Of a DNA stretch of 49,448 bases, positions 26,310 to 33,359 are shown in pieces (position 1 is the first letter of the stretch; every line of letters begins with the position of its first letter). The notes under the pieces were generated by a model. It was not told where the DNA came from. It did no database searches and was given only the letters and a program-made list of their open reading frames with translations. Both the position numbers and the translations under genes were made by a program. This DNA comes from a virus. The stretch lies in IMG/VR virus record IMGVR_UViG_3300046450_002833, positions 1 through 49,448 of that record; one strand, written 5' to 3'.

Positions 26310-27319
26310 GTAAATATTTAAAGTATTCCGATGTAAACTTGGTTCCTAATTTTTCCATTGTTAGGTCTAGGTCTGATTGTGATGTTTCCAAGGAAATAGG
26401 AGGTAAAAAGTTCAAACTTCCAGTTATACCTTCCAATATGAAGTCTGTTATAGATGTGAGGCATTGCAAATGGATGAGTGATAATGATTATTTCTACATC
26501 ATGCATAGATTTGATGTTGATATTCAAAAATTCATAGAAGAGGCTAACGAGGAAAATTGGAAAACTGTCTCAATAAGTCTTGGCGTAAAGGGTGCGGACA
26601 AGGATATTATAAAAAGAATTAGGAATTCTAAATCTAGAGTTGACTATATAACCATTGATATTGCTCATGGGCATTGCGAATCAATGAAGGAAATGATTGA
26701 GATTTGCAAGTCAAGCTTAGAAAACGTTTGTATTATTGCTGGCAATGTGGCGAAGCCAGAGGCTGTAGCTGATCTTTCTGCGTGGGGAGCTGATTATGTT
26801 AAAGTGGGGATTGGGCAGGGTAGCCCTTGCACCACAAAGGACAAGACTGGTTTTACAATTCCTATGTTCACCTGCGTTGAGTCCTGCTCAAAAGTTTTAT
26901 TTGACAAAGACGATGGCTTCATGTTCTCAAACGCTTCATTAAAGGATGATTACAAACTGCCTGAAAAAGTTAAAATCATTGCGGATGGAGGGGTTTGTTG
27001 TAATGGAGACGCGGCCAAAGCCTTGGTTGCGGGAGCGGACTTAGTTATGGCTGGAGGCTTATTTGCATGCTGTTCTGACAGTCCTTCTCACTCTATTGAG
27101 ATTGATGGTATGCTTCACAAGGCTTATTACGGGTCGGCTAGCTTTGAGAATAAAAAAACAAGAACCCACGTAGAGGGCGCTCTAAGGAACATTCCCTCCT
27201 GCGGAATGAACTTCAAAACCAAGCTTATTGAAATTGATGAAGATTTAAAAAGCGCTGTAAGCTATTCGGGAGGCAAAAACCTACTAAGTCTTCAAGATGT
27301 AAAGTATATTAAAGTATGA
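26306..27319 (+). CDS. IMP dehydrogenase/GMP reductase family enzyme without CBS domains
   Basis: A 337-residue TIM-barrel enzyme. The catalytic loop GIGQGSPCTTKDKTG places the nucleophile at C175. IADGGVCCNGDAAKALVAGADLVMAGG is the phosphate-binding part, cut here by context only, and YYGSASFENKK precedes the flap. The length and absence of CBS domains fit GMP reductase, but the EYRASEG phrase of that enzyme is missing and the HVEGALRNIP segment looks nearer to IMP dehydrogenase. Either way it acts at the IMP/GMP branch of purine metabolism. Confidence 0.82.
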   Translation: MSKYLKYSDVNLVPNFSIVRSRSDCDVSKEIGGKKFKLPVIPSNMKSVIDVRHCKWMSDNDYFYIMHRFDVDIQKFIEEANEENWKTVSISLGVKGADKDIIKRIRNSKSRVDYITIDIAHGHCESMKEMIEICKSSLENVCIIAGNVAKPEAVADLSAWGADYVKVGIGQGSPCTTKDKTGFTIPMFTCVESCSKVLFDKDDGFMFSNASLKDDYKLPEKVKIIADGGVCCNGDAAKALVAGADLVMAGGLFACCSDSPSHSIEIDGMLHKAYYGSASFENKKTRTHVEGALRNIPSCGMNFKTKLIEIDEDLKSAVSYSGGKNLLSLQDVKYIKV

Positions 27320-27489
27320 ACAAATCAAAAGTAAAAGAAATTAAAAAAATAATGAACTACGAGGGTCACCCACAGCAGAAGAGGTTGCTAAGAAGGTTTA
27401 AAAAATCTTATGTAAGGTTGTCGGAGGCAGAAAAAATTGAAGTTATAAAGGATTTAAAAGCAGCCTTTGAAGCTAAAGAAGAAAAATAG
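27316..27489 (+). CDS. Small basic helical protein
   Basis: A 57-residue frame that starts in an ATGA overlap with the previous gene. It is Lys/Glu/Arg-rich and mostly helical (GHPQQKRLLRRFKKSYVRL). Not recognised; a nucleic-acid-binding role is possible from the charge only. Confidence 0.5.
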   Translation: MNKSKVKEIKKIMNYEGHPQQKRLLRRFKKSYVRLSEAEKIEVIKDLKAAFEAKEEK

Positions 27490-27543
27490 TTGATTTTTTG
27501 GACTATTTTATTATTATTATTAATATAAACACAGGTATAAAAT

Positions 27544-27870
27544 ATGAGTGAAGAAAATACAAAAGAAAACGTCTGGAAGCAGAGAGAAATTGGAGCGCTA
27601 TGGAAGAAGGAGGGGAAGAATCAAAACTATTTCTCTGGAAAACTAAAGCTTAAGGATTTTGATACTGAGTCAGATTTAAATATCGTGGGATTCTCAAATA
27701 AGAAAAAAGAAGAATCTCCAAACGCTCCAGATGTCATCCTGTATGTGTCAGCGCCTAGGGAGGATTCTGCTAGCCTAACAAAGCCACCTCTCAAGCAGCA
27801 GGCTGAAAAAAAGATCGAAGATAAGGAGAAAGCTCAAGAGCAGGAGGCTGACGATATTTTACCTTTTTAA
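27544..27870 (+). CDS. DUF736-like protein with an SSB-type acidic tail
   Basis: A 108-residue protein. The first part (IGALWKKEGKNQNYFSGKL, about residues 17-35) has the W-K-x-x-G....Y.SG signature of DUF736-like small beta proteins. The last residues, EADDILPF, closely resemble the DDDIPF tip with which single-strand-binding proteins recruit partners. A Pro/Lys/Glu linker joins the two, as in SSB. It may be the phage's single-strand-binding or SSB-mimic protein. A TTGATT-N16-TATTAT box pair lies upstream, with a weak AGG before the ATG. Confidence 0.6.
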   Translation: MSEENTKENVWKQREIGALWKKEGKNQNYFSGKLKLKDFDTESDLNIVGFSNKKKEESPNAPDVILYVSAPREDSASLTKPPLKQQAEKKIEDKEKAQEQEADDILPF

Positions 27871-27886
27871 CTAAAAGGCTGAAATT

Positions 27887-28087
27887 ATGGCTGATAAATA
27901 TAGGTTTAAATATACAGTGGACTCGGAAAAGAGAACTCATTATAGATATTATAGTGCAAACAACCCTGAAACAGCCAAGTCAATGTTTAAAGAAACGTGT
28001 AATTCTGGAGGTTTAATAGGTTCCGAGGTAGAAATTAAAGAAATTTCAAAAAAAGATAAATCAGAATGGAAGAAGATAATTCATTAA
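27887..28087 (+). CDS. Hypothetical protein
   Basis: A 66-residue protein with a short beta-rich start (KYRFKYTVDSEKRTHYRYYSANNP) and a charged end. Not recognised. It overlaps the next frame by 22 bases. Confidence 0.5.
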   Translation: MADKYRFKYTVDSEKRTHYRYYSANNPETAKSMFKETCNSGGLIGSEVEIKEISKKDKSEWKKIIH

Positions 28088-28278
28088 ATTCAATTGTAGA
28101 TCCAGTGTATGTTGTCACTAGGGATGGCCGAAGGGTTGAGCCGACTAATTATGTTAAAAAGTCTGAAGCTGTAGAAAGGTCCAAATCCTTAATTAAAATG
28201 GTTAAAGAGTTTGATAAATCTTTTTGCCCAAACATAGTTTCTATAAAGAAAACTACCTCTCCGCATTACATTCGATAG
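28066..28278 (+). CDS. Hypothetical protein
   Basis: A 70-residue protein, possibly one small domain (PVYVVTRDGRRVEPTNYV then a helix). Not recognised; supported by overlap with the previous gene and an intact frame. Confidence 0.5.
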   Translation: MEEDNSLNSIVDPVYVVTRDGRRVEPTNYVKKSEAVERSKSLIKMVKEFDKSFCPNIVSIKKTTSPHYIR

Positions 28279-28305
28279 GTAAACACGACGTTCAAGTGTA
28301 TTATC

Positions 28306-28497
28306 ATGATAAACCCAACTGTAAATAAAGATGGCCTACCTAGGAAAAAAGGCAGCGGTCGGACGAAGGGATCTAATTCTTTCGAATATATTTCATTGGA
28401 TGATCTCAAAAGTTACATCAACGAAAACGCAAGAGTTCCAGTAAGTAGAGTTTGGCTTAGAAATTTAGGCTTTTCAATTAAAAATAAAAATGATTAA
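28306..28497 (+). CDS. Small protein with AT-hook-like start and a domain shared with 43551-43919
   Basis: A 63-residue protein. The basic start KKGSGRTKGS resembles an AT-hook. The rest (YISLDDLKSYI...ARVPVSRVWLRNLGF) matches ISYAELGDYV...AMVRVSKDWLDSL in the protein at 43551, so the two share a small domain. DNA binding is an inference. Confidence 0.5.
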   Translation: MINPTVNKDGLPRKKGSGRTKGSNSFEYISLDDLKSYINENARVPVSRVWLRNLGFSIKNKND

Positions 28498-29008
28498 CAA
28501 AAATAGAAAACCCCAGAAAATATGGGGGAAAGAATTTATTTCTGAAGCTAAAAAAAGAGGCTACATACTCAAAAAGCCAACGCAGGAAGAGTTTAATGAA
28601 TTCGTTAACTTTATATTAGTTGGAAAGGGTAAATCTGGCCCTGTTTCTGTTAGGATTTCTTTAAAATCTAGAAAAAAAACCAATAGGAGTAATAAAAAAC
28701 CAAATGATAATTGGGCTTGGGTAGAACTTCGAACTGTCAATGGGGAATTCGGCTGGCTTTATGGGGGTTCTGACCTAGTAGTTTTCGAACTTGAGGATAA
28801 GTATATTTTTGTTAACAGAAAAAGATTACTTCAATATGTTAATTCAAATATAGATTTCGACCTCCCCTTCGTGCAGAATAGTTGGGAAGCTAAATATAAA
28901 ATTTACCAAAGAGAGGGTAAATTAGACCAGATTACTCAAGTTAAAATGTCCAACATTTTAGATTTAGAAAATGTATACCAGTGGGAAAAATCAAATGAAG
29001 AGTCATAG
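28490..29008 (+). CDS. Hypothetical protein, possibly nuclease-like
   Basis: A 172-residue protein. The segment WAWVELRTVNGEFGWLYGG followed by SDLVVFELEDKYIFVNRKRLL recalls small phage proteins with a restriction-nuclease-like core (E-x-K next to GWLY). The catalytic lysine is not evident here (ELR). It overlaps both neighbours. Confidence 0.45.
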   Translation: MINKNRKPQKIWGKEFISEAKKRGYILKKPTQEEFNEFVNFILVGKGKSGPVSVRISLKSRKKTNRSNKKPNDNWAWVELRTVNGEFGWLYGGSDLVVFELEDKYIFVNRKRLLQYVNSNIDFDLPFVQNSWEAKYKIYQREGKLDQITQVKMSNILDLENVYQWEKSNEES

Positions 29009-29333
29009 ACAAATTAAATTCGCATTAGTCACTAGCAACACTCTAGCTGAAAAAATTCAAAACTGGGAGTCCTACGAAGTCTTAGAGCAGGAGCAATACC
29101 TTGATTTAATTGATTACTCTAAAGAATTGATTCGTGAAAGCGTAAACCATGAGATTACTTTTTTGGTTGTAGCTAAGGGTAGCGATGCCGAGGAGGATAG
29201 AGAGGGCGAAAAACAAAAAGATTTAGAAAAAGCTTTGGAAGATAAAAAAGTTAAAGATGAAACTTCTAAAGAGAGAATGGGTGAGCTTAGAGAAAAGTCT
29301 AAAAACATCTTAAATTCTTTATACGGAATATAA
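28995..29333 (+). CDS. Hypothetical highly charged protein
   Basis: A 112-residue protein. The N-terminal half is alpha/beta and ends in a strand ITFLVVAKG; the C-terminal half is a long Lys/Glu-rich helix. ATG 28995 is chosen over 28971 because it gives a short overlap with the previous stop. Function unknown. Confidence 0.5.
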   Translation: MKSHRQIKFALVTSNTLAEKIQNWESYEVLEQEQYLDLIDYSKELIRESVNHEITFLVVAKGSDAEEDREGEKQKDLEKALEDKKVKDETSKERMGELREKSKNILNSLYGI

Positions 29334-29336
29334 ACC

Positions 29337-29365
29337 TTGACATTTCTTGAATTATTTGTTAATAT
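29337..29365 (+). promoter_or_regulatory. Sigma-70 promoter
   Basis: TTGACA, 17 bp, TAATAT, with the next ATG at 29375, 9 bases past the -10 box. It drives the run of small genes starting there. Confidence 0.75.
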
Positions 29366-29374
29366 ATATACATA

Positions 29375-29605
29375 ATGAGCGAAGACCACACAGGCAAAGA
29401 GGTAAATAAAGCGCAAGACGGCTTTAAGCAGCATTGCAAGGATAATAAAATGAGCTGTTCTAGAGACACAATCTTTAACGATTCCCATAGTACTGGGAAG
29501 GGTGATATACCTAGAAACGTTAGTGATAAATTTAAAAATAGATTTGAAGAGGTTTTTCCAAACGCTTTCAAACCTAAATGGATGAAAGAGTTAGACAATG
29601 AATAA
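29375..29605 (+). CDS. Hypothetical protein
   Basis: A 76-residue hydrophilic protein, not recognised. First gene after a strong promoter whose position implies a leaderless start. It overlaps the next gene by 8 bases. Confidence 0.55.
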   Translation: MSEDHTGKEVNKAQDGFKQHCKDNKMSCSRDTIFNDSHSTGKGDIPRNVSDKFKNRFEEVFPNAFKPKWMKELDNE

Positions 29606-29951
29606 ATCAAACGCTTGCCATTATGATTTGGAGTTTATGCATCCGAGTCGATCATCCTTGATAAAGTTAATAAAAAATTCCTCAAATAGTGAATCTTTCA
29701 AGTTTCATTTTAAAGGTTCTCCTGTAAAAATAGACAGTTTAAGACTTCATTCCATAACCGCAACTGTATCTGCAATTGAAACTGGCTCTGACAGCCTCAC
29801 GGATGACCTTAAAGCTTTGCTGTCGAAGGTTAAAAGCTTAGAAATTGGAGGCACATTCATGGATCACTACGGTAGGGGTTATGTTAATTGTTTTGGAGAG
29901 AAAGATTATACTAGATATATAAAAAAGAAAAAAAATGGAAGCTGTAATTAA
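29598..29951 (+). CDS. Hypothetical protein
   Basis: A 117-residue protein, Ser/Lys-rich, with strands in the middle (SFKFHFKGSPVKIDSLRLH) and a basic end. Not recognised. Overlaps both neighbours. Confidence 0.5.
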   Translation: MNKSNACHYDLEFMHPSRSSLIKLIKNSSNSESFKFHFKGSPVKIDSLRLHSITATVSAIETGSDSLTDDLKALLSKVKSLEIGGTFMDHYGRGYVNCFGEKDYTRYIKKKKNGSCN

Positions 29952-30138
29952 TTATTGTTTAAACAAATTCTGCCCTTACATCGTAATAGGCACTTTACTT
30001 TTTATGAATCTTAGCTATTCCTCTTGGGAACCTTACGTTATATTAGGAATGATAATGTGGATAGAAAAGTTTCATTTTAAGACTGGTTATTCAGTAGCTT
30101 ACTGTGAGTCTAGAGGTATAACTCCACATGAAGATTGA
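29935..30138 (+). CDS. Small membrane protein
   Basis: A 67-residue protein with two hydrophobic stretches (CPYIVIGTLLFMNLSY and PYVILGMIMWI), so one or two membrane passes. Function unknown. Confidence 0.5.
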   Translation: MEAVINYCLNKFCPYIVIGTLLFMNLSYSSWEPYVILGMIMWIEKFHFKTGYSVAYCESRGITPHED

Positions 30139-30147
30139 TTTGTTAAT

Positions 30148-30384
30148 ATGATTAAAAATTTTTTAAATAAAATATCTCAATTTAATTCTAGCAAGTATTA
30201 CGTTGTTTATAAAAACAGAGACGACAAAATCAAAACTTATTTAATCGGAAGTATAAATTTGTATAACTCATTTAGCAATAAAAAGCAGAATCGAGACAAT
30301 GCAGGTTTTAAGGCTTATTGCTTTGCTCGAAATGAAGTTCGATCATTTAGACATGATAGGATAGTTTCTTTAACTAAAAAATGA
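30148..30384 (+). CDS. WYL-like small domain protein
   Basis: A 78-residue protein. The end FKAYCFARNEVRSFRHDRI resembles the last motif of WYL domains (AYC..R.E.RTFRLDRI), and the middle YKNRDDKIKTYLIG fits the preceding strand. WYL domains sense ligands or bind nucleic acids and regulate defence or repair genes. As a lone domain it could be a small regulator. It overlaps the next gene by ATGA. Confidence 0.5.
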   Translation: MIKNFLNKISQFNSSKYYVVYKNRDDKIKTYLIGSINLYNSFSNKKQNRDNAGFKAYCFARNEVRSFRHDRIVSLTKK

Positions 30385-30620
30385 GTAGCGATTCAGAGCA
30401 AAATGAGACCTCTCATTTAAAATTAAAAAACAGCATCATAATGTTACAGGCAAAAGTTGACGACCTCGAACTGCAGACTCATCATAATGACTCTAAATTG
30501 CGATCCAAACTCGATTATATATTGAAAGAGGTTCAAAAACTCAGGGCTTTTACTGATTTATCGGGATCGGATTGTAAAAGCGAACCTCAGAAGCCTTGCT
30601 GCAAAAAGAAGTCTAAGTAA
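30381..30620 (+). CDS. Small coiled-coil protein with Cys/Lys-rich tail
   Basis: A 79-residue protein: one long amphipathic helix followed by a tail with CKSEPQKPCCKKKSK. Not recognised. Possible homotypic coiled coil. Confidence 0.5.
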   Translation: MSSDSEQNETSHLKLKNSIIMLQAKVDDLELQTHHNDSKLRSKLDYILKEVQKLRAFTDLSGSDCKSEPQKPCCKKKSK

Positions 30621-30636
30621 CTTTTTTTTGCTTTTT

Positions 30637-31248
30637 ATGAATTTTATCGTTGAATTTTTATTGTTTTGTGTTATTATATGTGTAATAGCTATTGCATTAA
30701 GATTAAAAAGAGTACAGCAATCTGAGCAAAAGTTTAAATTTAACGCCGATTCCCTAAAGTCTCAATTAGTTTCCTTAGAGAATCAATTAAACCAAAGTAA
30801 AAAATCTCAAGACCTTAGAGAATCTAGATTTCACGAATCAACTGCAGATTTGAGAAGGATACTAAGTCGAGAACAAGAATCAATCTCTAAAAAAGAGAAA
30901 GAGTTGGGCGAAAAAGAACTTGAACTAACTGTTCGCTTACAAAATTTAGAAAAAAACTTAGAAGAAGAAACTGAGTCTAGAAAAAAAGTTTTATCACAAA
31001 AGAAAAGTAGCGAAGTAAGATTAGGTCATATAGCAGAGACATTAGCTCCATTTTTAGATCAATTTGATTTTGACCCTGAGAACTGCACCTTCCTAGGTAA
31101 ACCTATAGATTATATATCATTTGACGACGACGCAGTAACTTTAATTGAAATTAAAAGCGGAAAAAGTCAACTCAACTCAAAACAACGACATATTAGAGAT
31201 TTAGTGAAAAACAACCAAGTAAACTGGAAAGAAATAAGGATACAATAA
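30637..31248 (+). CDS. Membrane-anchored Holliday-junction-resolvase-like nuclease
   Basis: A 203-residue protein with one N-terminal membrane helix (about 5-22) and a coiled coil (about 25-125). The C-terminal domain (GHIAETLAPFLDQF, TFLGKPIDYISFD, VTLIEIKSGKSQL) matches bacterial proteins related to the archaeal Holliday junction resolvase. The D......E-x-K acids (PIDYI and EIK) are present. It may act on branched phage DNA at the membrane or on incoming DNA. ATG 30637 is chosen over an in-frame TTG at 30628. Confidence 0.72.
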   Translation: MNFIVEFLLFCVIICVIAIALRLKRVQQSEQKFKFNADSLKSQLVSLENQLNQSKKSQDLRESRFHESTADLRRILSREQESISKKEKELGEKELELTVRLQNLEKNLEEETESRKKVLSQKKSSEVRLGHIAETLAPFLDQFDFDPENCTFLGKPIDYISFDDDAVTLIEIKSGKSQLNSKQRHIRDLVKNNQVNWKEIRIQ

Positions 31249-31260
31249 AGAAAGATAATT

Positions 31261-31434
31261 ATGAATTTAAAAAGTAGAAAACTATTATGCGCTACGATTT
31301 GCTTTGCTTGCGCAAGCGCAGCTTTACTCTACGGTATGGCTGAATTTAAAGATTGGGCTGACTTTGTAAAATGGATTTTTGGACTTTATGCCGCTGGAAA
31401 TGTAGGCGAGCATGTAGCTAAAAAGAAAATATAA
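31261..31434 (+). CDS. Small membrane protein, holin-like in size
   Basis: A 57-residue protein with two hydrophobic segments (LLCATICFACASAALLYG and FVKWIFGLYAAGNV) and a basic end. Short phage proteins of this pattern can be holins, but sequence alone does not prove it. It lies 12 bases after the resolvase-like gene. Confidence 0.5.
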   Translation: MNLKSRKLLCATICFACASAALLYGMAEFKDWADFVKWIFGLYAAGNVGEHVAKKKI

Positions 31435-31455
31435 CTTTCATTAATCAATAAAAAC

Positions 31456-31560
31456 ATGAAAAATAAACTAATAAAACTAATCGCCCTTCCGGGGCCTTCT
31501 ATTAACGCAGCTTCACCAGAAGCACCATTTCCCAATAAAGATCTGGTGGTATCAATCTAA
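31456..31560 (+). CDS. Short peptide of uncertain status
   Basis: A 34-codon frame (start NKLIKLIALPGPSINAA) between two better genes. No membrane segment and no recognised motif. Kept because it fills the only gap before the porin gene and ends just before it; coding status is uncertain. Confidence 0.3.
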   Translation: MKNKLIKLIALPGPSINAASPEAPFPNKDLVVSI

Positions 31561-31581
31561 ATTAACTAACTAAATTAAATC

Positions 31582-32508
31582 ATGAAGAATAAAATTATAG
31601 CTACTCTTATCGCTTTCGGTCTTGTGGGTTCTGCCTGCGCCATCGAAATCAACAAAAATCTCTCCATCAATGGCTTCATTGACGGTTCTTACCAACACGC
31701 AGAAGGCGCTGCTACAGAGCAGGGACTTGGCCTCGACGAAATCGAAGTAGACTTCCTGTTTAACGCTGGCGCCGCCTCTGGAGCTATCCATCTGGATGAT
31801 AGTGACGACGGCTCAACAACTAGCGATGTCAACGTTGAACAAGCTTTCCTTGGCTACAGCTTAGGAAATGGCGTCAGTTTTACCCTAGGTCGGTATGGAT
31901 CTCTTCTCGGCTTTGAGCGCGAAGACCCTACTAGCTTGAGTACATTCAGCCGCGCATACGGAGACTCGGATTTCAACTTGGGTGACGTAGACGCCAATGT
32001 GGATGAAGGTCTTAGGGTTTCCTATTCTTCTGAAGCGTTTAGTCTTGCAGGTTCCTTCCAGAACGCAGGCAACTCCAACGTTGAGGCGAACGATCTCGAT
32101 TTTGAGATGGCTTTTGCTTACACGGGCATCGAAAACCTTGCCTTTGGTGGGGGATATCATTTCGACAACGAAGCCGTGAATGCCAACGAGACCGATGTTC
32201 TCAACGTTCATGTTTCAGGAACACTGGGCAAGCTCCTTCTTGGAGCGGAATTCATTGAAATGGAAAACGAAGGGGCTGACCTTGACGGCTGGATGGTTCT
32301 TGCTGACTACGATGTGAACGATGAGTTCGGCGTGGTGCTTCGTGCAAGCAGCAATGAGGAGGCGGGAGCAGGAGACTATGAAAAGGTAACCATTGCCCCT
32401 AGCTACTCACTTAGCGACAGCTTAGGAGTCATTCTCGAGTACAGCGACGTTGAGGATTCCGGTGCAGACGGAAACGAGCTTGCTCTTGAGTTCCTATTCA
32501 CTTATTAA
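31582..32508 (+). CDS. Outer-membrane beta-barrel porin
   Basis: A 308-residue protein. A signal peptide with likely cleavage after SACA at residue 20 is followed by alternating strands rich in Gly, Asp and aromatic residues, and it ends with LEFLFTY, the C-terminal aromatic needed by the BAM machinery. The layout (NLSINGFIDGSYQ near the mature start, FTLGRYGSLLG, DEGLRVSYSSEAFSLAGSF) resembles putative porins of marine Gram-negative bacteria. It would be a passive channel in the host outer membrane. Codons are C-ending and the gene is richer in G+C than its neighbours, as for a highly expressed or recently acquired host gene. A terminator closes this unit at 32803. Confidence 0.82.
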   Translation: MKNKIIATLIAFGLVGSACAIEINKNLSINGFIDGSYQHAEGAATEQGLGLDEIEVDFLFNAGAASGAIHLDDSDDGSTTSDVNVEQAFLGYSLGNGVSFTLGRYGSLLGFEREDPTSLSTFSRAYGDSDFNLGDVDANVDEGLRVSYSSEAFSLAGSFQNAGNSNVEANDLDFEMAFAYTGIENLAFGGGYHFDNEAVNANETDVLNVHVSGTLGKLLLGAEFIEMENEGADLDGWMVLADYDVNDEFGVVLRASSNEEAGAGDYEKVTIAPSYSLSDSLGVILEYSDVEDSGADGNELALEFLFTY

Positions 32509-32533
32509 TTAATAACCCTAGTATATAAAAAAA

Positions 32534-32767
32534 ATGGATAATATAGTAAATACAGTCAAGACCTCTATTGGAGGTTTATTCGCAGTTTTAACGTCAGTCA
32601 TTGGACTCCTTGTCTTAGCTCAAGTTGTGTTCGGTGAAGAAGCCGGTATGAATGTTATCGCAAACCTACAGAACATTGTAAATGGTTTTGTGGGGGAGGG
32701 GGCAAGTCTTGCAGGCTTGATTACTCTTTTGCTAATCGTAGGTCTCCTTCAAAAACAGAATCAATAG
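32534..32767 (+). CDS. Two-helix membrane protein
   Basis: A 77-residue protein with two membrane helices (about 12-34, GLFAVLTSVIGLLVLAQVVF, and about 55-73, SLAGLITLLLIVGLL) joined by a polar loop. No signal peptidase site. It shares the C-rich, host-like base use of the porin just upstream and is followed by a strong terminator, so the two are probably one abundant transcript. Function unknown. Confidence 0.6.
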   Translation: MDNIVNTVKTSIGGLFAVLTSVIGLLVLAQVVFGEEAGMNVIANLQNIVNGFVGEGASLAGLITLLLIVGLLQKQNQ

Positions 32768-32802
32768 TTTTGTTCGCGTATTAGTCATAACTAAGATGAT
32801 AG

Positions 32803-32829
32803 AGAGCCGCCCTACGGGGCGGCTCTTTT
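32803..32829 (+). terminator. Rho-independent terminator
   Basis: A perfect 10-bp stem (AGAGCCGCCC with GGGCGGCTCT) with a TACG tetraloop, followed by TTTC. This is the clearest terminator of the window and closes the porin and membrane-protein unit. Confidence 0.88.
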
Positions 32830-32880
32830 CGTTATGTTGAAAAATCGTTTATTAATTTTATTATAAGTGTATATAAAGGT

Positions 32881-33087
32881 ATGGACGATGACGAATTCTA
32901 TATTGGTGGGCCAAAGGATTATGACGAGCAAACTGACGCTTTTCGTTTTGAAATTGACGACTTAGTCAATAGATATCTAGATGAGTTTGATATTAATACT
33001 TTTGTAATGATTGGAGCTTTTCAAGAAAAAATCCAAGAACTTATCGAGTCTGGGAATGGATTCATGGATATAGATTTAGAAGATTAA
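32881..33087 (+). CDS. Small acidic protein
   Basis: A 68-residue Asp/Glu-rich protein, not recognised. A weak box pair TTGAAA-N16-TATTAT (32837-32864) and AAAGGT just before the ATG suggest its own promoter after the terminator. Confidence 0.5.
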   Translation: MDDDEFYIGGPKDYDEQTDAFRFEIDDLVNRYLDEFDINTFVMIGAFQEKIQELIESGNGFMDIDLED

Positions 33088-33141
33088 AATTCTATTTTCG
33101 AAAAAAAAAAATTATACAGACTGACTACTAGTGGACGATAT

Positions 33142-33324
33142 ATGGCGAAAGACGATTATCAAAAAAAATACGCCGAAAGCTCAAAAGGTAAGGAGTCTAT
33201 ATCTCGAGCGCGTAAGGCTTATGACGAGAGAGATAGGGAGAGGCGTAGGAAGCAGAAGCGCGACTATATGAAGAGAAAGCGCTTAGAAAACCCAAGTTAC
33301 TGCAAGTGGAAAAAAAAGCCTTGA
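33142..33324 (+). CDS. Small strongly basic protein
   Basis: A 60-residue protein dominated by Arg/Lys (ERDRERRRKQKRDYMKRKRL). Likely binds nucleic acid. Its last codons overlap the next promoter's TTGACC. Confidence 0.5.
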   Translation: MAKDDYQKKYAESSKGKESISRARKAYDERDRERRRKQKRDYMKRKRLENPSYCKWKKKP

Positions 33325-33349
33325 CCTTTCTTATTTGATATGGTATAAT
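33321..33349 (+). promoter_or_regulatory. Sigma-70 promoter that fixes the next start
   Basis: TTGACC, 17 bp, TATAAT. An ATG at 33351 directly abuts the -10 box and could not be on the transcript; the next in-frame ATG at 33360 lies 10 bases downstream and is the probable start. Confidence 0.75.
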
Positions 33350-33359
33350 AATGCTTACT

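Noticed and set aside
31885-32211. 108-codon minus-strand frame inside the porin gene
   Set aside because: Shadow of the C-ending codon use of the porin; no motif and no promoter.
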